Shown here piece after piece: positions 59,106 through 64,000 of a DNA stretch of 64,000 bases. The notes beneath the pieces are model-generated. The model did no database searches, was not told where the DNA came from, and saw only the letters and a program-made list of their open reading frames with translations. The stretch is from Methylotenera sp. (GTDB lineage Bacteria; Pseudomonadota; Gammaproteobacteria; Burkholderiales; Methylophilaceae), in assembly GCA_014378845.1 (NCBI GenBank), contig JACMNB010000019.1, positions 35,358 to 99,357 of the forward strand. Direction: 5' to 3'. Position numbers and translations under genes: made by a program. The first letter of the stretch is position 1; every line of letters starts with the position of its first letter.

Positions 59106-60304
59106 GTTAACTCGATAAATCCCGATAAATAAGGTTCATAAAGTGCCTCTGCAAGCACCGCAAGACTATTGGGCGGCAGTACAGTGCCATTCAAGCAACG
59201 TTTATCTGCCAATTCGCGCATACAAGCCATGATCTCTAATGGCACTGTTAGCTTTTCTCCATTAAGATAAAAAGCATTCTGCGTAAATAATAATTGCGAT
59301 TTTAAACTTAACTGTACTTTTTTTTCATGCAGATTTTCAGAGAGATTTTCGGCCAGAGTTTTGGCTAATTTTTTAGTAAATACGGCCAGCGAAATCTCAA
59401 TGGGCGCATCAAAATATACATGGGCTTTTGGCTCGGATAAATAATGGCCTAAAAAGTCGGCAATGTCATCGTTCTTCCAAGTAATGCCGCTGAGAGCCTC
59501 ATAGATATTGGTGGCAAACGCATCAGAAATTTCACCCGCATTTTCTTGCACGGTTAAATTAGGGTCTGTATATCGGCCTTGCAAGCCAGCATTTTCTGGC
59601 AATTTATCTTGCAAAAAGCTTAAAAATTCATGCGCTAATTCTTGGTAACTCGGCGCGCGAAAACCTATCGAATAAGTCATGCAATCGTCGGACATCGACG
59701 TGCCGCAATGCGCGATATGCGGCGGTAAATACAACATATCGCCTGCTTCCAAAACCCATTCTTGCTCTGGCGTAAAGTTTTTTAGCAATTTTAATGGTGC
59801 ATTTTCAACTAAACTAAAATCTTTTTGGTTAGATAGTTGCCACTTGCGCTGTCCTGCGCCTTGCAGCAAAAACACATCGTAAGAATCAATATGCGCGCCA
59901 ATGCCGCTGCCTTTTGGCGCATAAGAAATCATTAAATCGTCTAGCCGCGCGTGAGGAATAAAATTAAATTGTTGCAATAAATCAACCGCTTGCGGCATGT
60001 GATGATTGATATTTTGCACCAAAATCGTCCACAGATTGTTTTTAAGCTTGAGGTGTTTAGCAAAGTCAGGCTCTTCAAGCGGGCTGTTTTGCACTTGCCA
60101 TTTGCCATTTTTTTGTGTGATTAACCGCGCTTGTGCGTCTTCATCTGTCGCTAAATCCATCAGCTCTTGCGGCGTTAAAAAGTTTTTAAAGTTTGGAATC
60201 GCTTGGCGTATAAGCAGCGGTTTTTTTTGCCAATATTCGGCCAAAAATTGCGTGGGCGTTAAATTGTTAAGCAAGGCTAGTGATTGATTATTGTTTGGCG
60301 ACAT
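59102..60304 (-). CDS. roxA: Ribosomal protein L16 arginine hydroxylase RoxA (YcfD-type JmjC oxygenase)
   Basis: Fe(II)/2-oxoglutarate oxygenase that in E. coli hydroxylates an Arg of ribosomal protein L16. The N-terminal family segment FLAEYWQKKPLLIRQAIPNF is followed by a JmjC domain. The iron-binding HxD is in GIGAHIDSYDVFLLQGAG and the distal His in LYLPPHIAHCGTS. A C-terminal dimerisation/winged-helix region completes the 400 residues. The gene is divergent from the molybdopterin oxidoreductase. Confidence 0.92.
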   Translation of the reverse strand: MSPNNNQSLALLNNLTPTQFLAEYWQKKPLLIRQAIPNFKNFLTPQELMDLATDEDAQARLITQKNGKWQVQNSPLEEPDFAKHLKLKNNLWTILVQNINHHMPQAVDLLQQFNFIPHARLDDLMISYAPKGSGIGAHIDSYDVFLLQGAGQRKWQLSNQKDFSLVENAPLKLLKNFTPEQEWVLEAGDMLYLPPHIAHCGTSMSDDCMTYSIGFRAPSYQELAHEFLSFLQDKLPENAGLQGRYTDPNLTVQENAGEISDAFATNIYEALSGITWKNDDIADFLGHYLSEPKAHVYFDAPIEISLAVFTKKLAKTLAENLSENLHEKKVQLSLKSQLLFTQNAFYLNGEKLTVPLEIMACMRELADKRCLNGTVLPPNSLAVLAEALYEPYLSGFIELT

Positions 60305-60442
60305 AGGGTTATAGTTTAATCGGGTTTACCGCAATAATCACAATTTATTTATGCGCCGATTGCACCAAAATACAAGCAGGTATATAGTTAAATTTATAGT
60401 TAAAATTTAATTCAAAATGATTAAAATTTGGGAGTTTTTCAC

Positions 60443-62572
60443 ATGAACAAACCAGTCGATTTGAGCATAACCACCCATCACGGCGCTTGCCCGCACGATT
60501 GCCCCGATACTTGCAGCATGGTTTTTCATGTTAAAGACGAAGCATTAATTGCCGTTACTGGCAATACCGAACACCCAATGACCCGCGGCGGGCTTTGCGT
60601 TAAGCTTAAAGATTACGAAAAACGCCATTATCACCCCGACCGTTTGTTATACCCCATGAAACGCGTAGGGCCAAAAGGCAGCAAACAATTTGCACGCATT
60701 AGCTGGGATGAAGCGCTTGATACGATTGTGGAAAAATGGCAAGCAATCATCAAAACAGACGGCCCGCGGGCGATTATGCCCGCCAGTTATTTGGGCAACC
60801 AAGGCTTGGTGCACGGCCTTAACGGCGGCGACGCATTTTTTAACAAATTAGGCGCTACGGTTTGTGAGCGCACATTTTGCGGCGAAGGCTCTTGCACAGC
60901 ATGGTTATTGACGGTTGGGCCAACGGGCGGGGTAGATCCTGAAAGTTTTATTCACTCTAAATACATTATTATTTGGGCATGCAATTCGGTCAGCACCAAT
61001 TTGCATCACTGGCACATTGTCCATGAGGCGCAGAAAAAAGGCGCAAAAGTGGTGGTGATTGACAGCTACGCCAGCAAAACCGCCAAAGAGGCCGATTGGC
61101 ACCTTGCACCAAAACCTGGCACCGACGGCGCGTTGGCGATGGCGATGATGCATGTGATTATTGAAGAAAACTTGGTTGACCAAGATTATGTGGATAATTA
61201 CACGCATGGTTATGCCGAGCTTAAAGCCCGCGCCAAAACCCGCACCCCAGAATGGGCAGAGGAAATTACAGGCATACCAGCTGCCGATATTCGCCAATTA
61301 GCGCGTGAATACGCCTCCACTCCGCCTGCCGCAATCCGCATGGGTATTGCCTTAGAGCGCAATTATGGCGGCAGCCAAGCTATTCGCGCCGTGAGTTGTT
61401 TGCCTGCGCTAATCGGCGCTTGGCGGCATGTTGGCGGCGGCGTGTTGCAAATGCCCATTTGGGAGCATCCGTACGATTTTATGGCAATGTGCCGCCCCGA
61501 TTTAATTCCAGAAGGCACGCCTGTTGTGAATATTCTGCAGCTTGGCCGCGCGCTGATTGGTGAAACCAAGCTGGAAACGCCTATAAAGTCACTCATGGTG
61601 TGGAACACCAACCCAGTCACGCAATCGCCCGAAACCGACAAAATTGTGAAAGGCCTGATGCGTGAAGATTTATTTACCATTGTCGCTGACCATTTTATTT
61701 CGGATACCGCCGCGTATGCCGACATCATCCTGCCAGCCGCCATGGGCGCCGAGCAAGAAGATATTATCGTGTCATGGGGACATTTTTACTTAACCTACAA
61801 TGCCAAATGTATTGAGCCGCCGGGCGAGGCAAAACCGAATAACGATATTTTTCGCGCCTTGGCCAAACGTTTGAGCTTTACCGAGCCGCAATTTAGCATG
61901 AGTGATGCCGAGCTTTTAGAAAAATATATCAACTGGAACGCGCCTGTTTGCGATGGTATTGACATGGCCTACATGCGCGAGCACGGCTATGCGCGGCTGA
62001 AAGTCGGCACAAAAGACGACCGCGCACCGCACAAAAACGGCAACTTTCCTACGCCCACAGGCAAGGTAATGTTTTTGATTGAGGGTGCCAAAAATTTCGT
62101 CGCTGGGCCTTTCCGCCAAATGTATGACGGCTTTCAACCGGGCCAAGATTTAGACCCGCTGCCCGATTATTTGGTCTCGCGCGAATCAGCAGCAACTAAT
62201 CCAGAATTGGCCAAAAAATATCCACTTAGTATTATTTCGCCCAAAAGCCATGCTTTTTTAAACAGCTGCTACGGTAATGTTAATGAAAAAATTAAAATAC
62301 AAGGTGAACAATTTGTATTGATTAATGCGGCGGATGCCACTAAACGCGGCGTTAAAGAGGGTGCAAAAGTAAAAGTGTTTAATGACCGCGGCGCCTTCGT
62401 TGGCGTAGCCAAAATTACCGATGATGTGAATGCAGGCATTGTGGTGGCGTCGCTGGGCTATTGGCGGCAACTCAACAACGGCACGGTCAATTGTATTAGC
62501 TTGGCGGAGTTTGGGGATATGGGGAATTCAGCGAGTTTTAGTGATAATTTGGTGGAAGTAAAATTGGGGTAG
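60443..62572 (+). CDS. Cytoplasmic molybdopterin-dependent oxidoreductase
   Basis: A 709-residue enzyme of the DMSO reductase family. The N-terminal [4Fe-4S] site is ACPHDCPDTCSM plus GGLCVKLKDY. The Mo ligand region lies near VCERTFCGEGSCTAW, and cofactor-binding parts include WACNSVSTNLHHWH, KVVVIDSYASKTAKEADWHL and SPKSHAFLNSCYGN. No twin-arginine signal is visible, so it stays in the cytoplasm. Formate dehydrogenase-like or other oxidoreductase roles are possible; the substrate cannot be assigned. ATG 60443 follows GGGAG. No partner subunit gene lies beside it. Confidence 0.88.
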   Translation: MNKPVDLSITTHHGACPHDCPDTCSMVFHVKDEALIAVTGNTEHPMTRGGLCVKLKDYEKRHYHPDRLLYPMKRVGPKGSKQFARISWDEALDTIVEKWQAIIKTDGPRAIMPASYLGNQGLVHGLNGGDAFFNKLGATVCERTFCGEGSCTAWLLTVGPTGGVDPESFIHSKYIIIWACNSVSTNLHHWHIVHEAQKKGAKVVVIDSYASKTAKEADWHLAPKPGTDGALAMAMMHVIIEENLVDQDYVDNYTHGYAELKARAKTRTPEWAEEITGIPAADIRQLAREYASTPPAAIRMGIALERNYGGSQAIRAVSCLPALIGAWRHVGGGVLQMPIWEHPYDFMAMCRPDLIPEGTPVVNILQLGRALIGETKLETPIKSLMVWNTNPVTQSPETDKIVKGLMREDLFTIVADHFISDTAAYADIILPAAMGAEQEDIIVSWGHFYLTYNAKCIEPPGEAKPNNDIFRALAKRLSFTEPQFSMSDAELLEKYINWNAPVCDGIDMAYMREHGYARLKVGTKDDRAPHKNGNFPTPTGKVMFLIEGAKNFVAGPFRQMYDGFQPGQDLDPLPDYLVSRESAATNPELAKKYPLSIISPKSHAFLNSCYGNVNEKIKIQGEQFVLINAADATKRGVKEGAKVKVFNDRGAFVGVAKITDDVNAGIVVASLGYWRQLNNGTVNCISLAEFGDMGNSASFSDNLVEVKLG

Positions 62573-62577
62573 ATAGT

Positions 62578-63258
62578 TTGCTTAAAACCTGGCTTCAAAC
62601 ACTCACTGATGCTGAAACCAAAACTTTTAAAAATGAGTTTTGGTTAAAACATAATCACGACCTAAATAATGGAGAATTCTGGGCTGATAGAATTAAAAAA
62701 CTTACTAATAACCCAACCGCTCGACTACAGTTAGCAATTGATAATTTACCTCTTCCAGCAGCTTTTAGGGAGGCGTTAATAGCAATTCGTGCGCTAATAC
62801 GATTAAAACGCTCGAAATCCGAAATTTATGAAGACGAAATAACACTACTTTATTTTTTAGCAGCAATTCATTCATTTCCAGTGCCATATTCAGAAGTTTT
62901 AAAAGAGCCTGGTTTTAACGTGATTCAAAGTATGCCAGGTGATGTGTTTAAAAATCTACCATTCACGTACAAGGAATTGGGATACGAAAACTTAATTTTA
63001 TTAAAAAAAACGGACATAAAGTTTTTAATTGAACTTTGGGGTGAGCCAGAACAACACTCAACATTAAACAGAATACATAATCATTTGTGGCGTGAGTATG
63101 AATTAAAACTTAAAACCCTTCGCTACATAAGACATAAAGAGCAATTGGATTCCTATTTGAAAATGCTAAAACCAGAAGGTGACTTAAAACAGCTCGGCAT
63201 AGTAGGGCGGATAAATGTCGCGATATCTGCCGCATCTAAAACTATTTTTCGCCACTAG
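62578..63258 (+). CDS. Hypothetical protein ending inside a repeat element
   Basis: A 226-residue soluble protein of unknown family, rich in Leu, Lys and aromatic residues (TWLQTLTDAETKTFKNEFWL, FWADRIKKLTNN, IELWGEPEQHSTLNRIHNHL). The only early start is TTG 62578, 5 bases after the molybdopterin gene stop, with no clear ribosome site. Base composition is more AT-rich than its neighbours, which may point to later acquisition. The last four residues and stop (IFRH, TAG) are encoded by the first bases of the structured repeat, so the original C terminus may have been replaced. Confidence 0.55.
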   Translation: MLKTWLQTLTDAETKTFKNEFWLKHNHDLNNGEFWADRIKKLTNNPTARLQLAIDNLPLPAAFREALIAIRALIRLKRSKSEIYEDEITLLYFLAAIHSFPVPYSEVLKEPGFNVIQSMPGDVFKNLPFTYKELGYENLILLKKTDIKFLIELWGEPEQHSTLNRIHNHLWREYELKLKTLRYIRHKEQLDSYLKMLKPEGDLKQLGIVGRINVAISAASKTIFRH

Positions 63259-63438
63259 GCGAGGTACTTTATTTTGCTTGTCCAAAATAAAGTACCCAAA
63301 CAAAAAGACACCCCCTGCCGCTTATTCCCTACGCTGCTTTAAAAAGTTGGGCGCTGCGGAACTCGCGCTTTCAGCGCTCAGACAGTCCTCGCTCAAAACC
63401 CCCCAACTTTTTAAATCATCACAGGCGCGGCAGCAGGG
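63245..63438 (+). repeat. Structured repeat element, copy 2
   Basis: About 194 bases with the same order of parts as the copy at 50296: CGCC-ACTA-GGCG hairpin, TACTTTATTTTG/CAAAATAAAGTA stem, CAAACAAAAAGACACCCC, then a long-range stem TTTAAAAAGTTGGG (63338-63351) with CCCAACTTTTTAAA (63402-63415). Inside are GCGGAACTCGC, a GCGC-TTTCA-GCGC hairpin and CAGTCCTCGC. An outer stem CCCCTGCCGC pairs with GCGGCAGCAGGGG (one 2-base bulge). Stem sequences differ from copy 1 but pairing is kept. Confidence 0.82.
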
Positions 63439-63507
63439 GATATAACGTCAAAAGCAAGCCATGCAAATGCTAGCATTGTTTATTTAATGCAAAAATTTTA
63501 CAAATTC

Positions 63508-63597
63508 CGTCATTCTGAGCGCAGCGACAGAATCCAGCAGTTAAGTACTTGGGGCGAAACTTAAAAACTGGATTCTGTCGCTGCGCTCAGAATGACG
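63508..63597. repeat. Perfect 30-bp inverted repeat beginning CGTCATTCTGAGCGC
   Basis: The arm at 63508-63537 is the exact reverse complement of 63568-63597, separated by 30 bases. The arms contain GCGCAGCGACAGAATCC. It resembles a small MITE-like or REP-like element. It follows the structured repeat by 70 bases; the rest of the gap from 63259 to 63665 shows no gene. Confidence 0.9.
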
Positions 63598-63665
63598 ATT
63601 GTGAGGAATTTTTTGTGTTATTCGCGTTCATAAAAGCACTTCATCTTAATTAAAATCTCAACATT

Positions 63666-64000
63666 ATGTATGAACCAAAATTCTTTTTGCTTGCCATTTT
63701 GTTGGCTTTTTTTTGCAATATTAACGCCACATTTGCAGAAGATAGCGCAATTTATCAGCAATTTGCGCCAACGGCAGAGGGCACGGGCAAGGTGTATATG
63801 GGGCGCGAGATTGCGCATGTAATGGGTTACCAAGGGGCGTCGTGGTTAGAGCGCGAAGTGCGCGAGAAAGAGGAGCGCACAGATATTTTGGTGAAATCGC
63901 TTAACTTGCAAAGCGGCATGACGATTGCCGATGTAGGTGCGGGCACTGGGTATTTATCGCGCCGCATGGCCGACAGTATTGGCGCGCAGGGCACAGTTTA
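63666..64000 (+). CDS. Exported class I SAM-dependent methyltransferase, 5' part only
   Basis: The gene runs off the right edge after 111 codons. The N terminus is a signal-peptide-like segment (FFLLAILLAFFCNINATFAE). It is followed by the conserved lead-in YMGREIAHVMGYQGASWLER of a methyltransferase subgroup predicted to act in the periplasm, and by motif I, TIADVGAGTGYLSRRMAD. A predicted secretion signal on a SAM-dependent methyltransferase is unusual but is typical of this subgroup, from memory. ATG 63666 is the only plausible start; no strong ribosome site precedes it. Confidence 0.75.
   Translation, partial: MYEPKFFLLAILLAFFCNINATFAEDSAIYQQFAPTAEGTGKVYMGREIAHVMGYQGASWLEREVREKEERTDILVKSLNLQSGMTIADVGAGTGYLSRRMADSIGAQGTV

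Noticed and set aside
1..64000. CRISPR arrays, prophage, insertion sequences, tRNA or rRNA genes
   Set aside because: No regularly spaced long repeats, transposase or integrase frames, or tRNA/rRNA-like conserved sequences were seen on either strand.

Overview
The window reads as a chromosomal segment of a moderately AT-rich betaproteobacterium, most likely a methylotroph of the Methylophilaceae (Methylotenera-like). This is inferred from the gene content: a glutathione-independent formaldehyde dehydrogenase-type enzyme, an OFA-family carrier, a large molybdopterin oxidoreductase, an Rnf complex, and the order pilD-coaE-zapD-yacG. No rRNA, tRNA, CRISPR array, phage or transposase gene was found. 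Both edges cut genes: a clade II catalase on the left and an exported methyltransferase on the right.

Layout. 1-10 kb is a stress and envelope region: catalase, small low-complexity proteins, a YihY/BrkB membrane protein, an Mla-type lipid transport operon (permease, ATPase, MCE protein, auxiliary lipoprotein), then a run of small proteins with a hemerythrin, an iron-permease-like protein and a DUF2171 protein. 10-19 kb is more accessory: an AsmA protein, a Cys/His-rich small protein beside a haem-oxygenase-like iron enzyme, a umuDC cassette divergent from its own LexA-like repressor, and an ATP-grasp/methyltransferase pair. 19-30 kb holds formaldehyde dehydrogenase, phoBR behind a Pho box, an OFA transporter, ribH-nusB, and a PP2C/FHA/HD-GYP signalling trio. 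29-42 kb is mostly housekeeping: lpxH, two cyclophilins, an L,D-transpeptidase, a TPR protein, cysS, argJ, a DUF815 ATPase, Nudix-ThiE, a PCu(A)C copper chaperone, yacG, zapD, coaE and pilD.

42.4-53.7 kb is one long minus-strand run: rsxABCDGE (Rnf), nth, a FIST protein, a DUF1841 protein, an ECF sigma factor, a zf-HC2 anti-sigma-like protein, and a three-gene bufferin/HvfA-type copper peptide cluster (Cys-rich secreted precursor, DUF692 enzyme, DUF2063 partner). This cluster is the clearest specialised system in the window; the family has been described only recently. 54-64 kb has dapA, bamC, an MBL hydrolase, a secretin-like exported protein, the ribosomal oxygenase roxA, the molybdopterin enzyme and an unknown ORF ending inside a repeat.

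Several repeat families occupy the gaps. A small family with a TGTGCG...TAGC core occurs only in the first 19 kb. A roughly 200-230 base structured element occurs twice (rsxC-rsxD gap and near 63.3 kb); its copies differ in sequence but both keep long perfectly paired stems. Inverted repeats beginning CGTCATTC sit at 37.7, 50.2 and 63.5 kb. Functions are assigned from motifs and remembered family features only; no database search was run.
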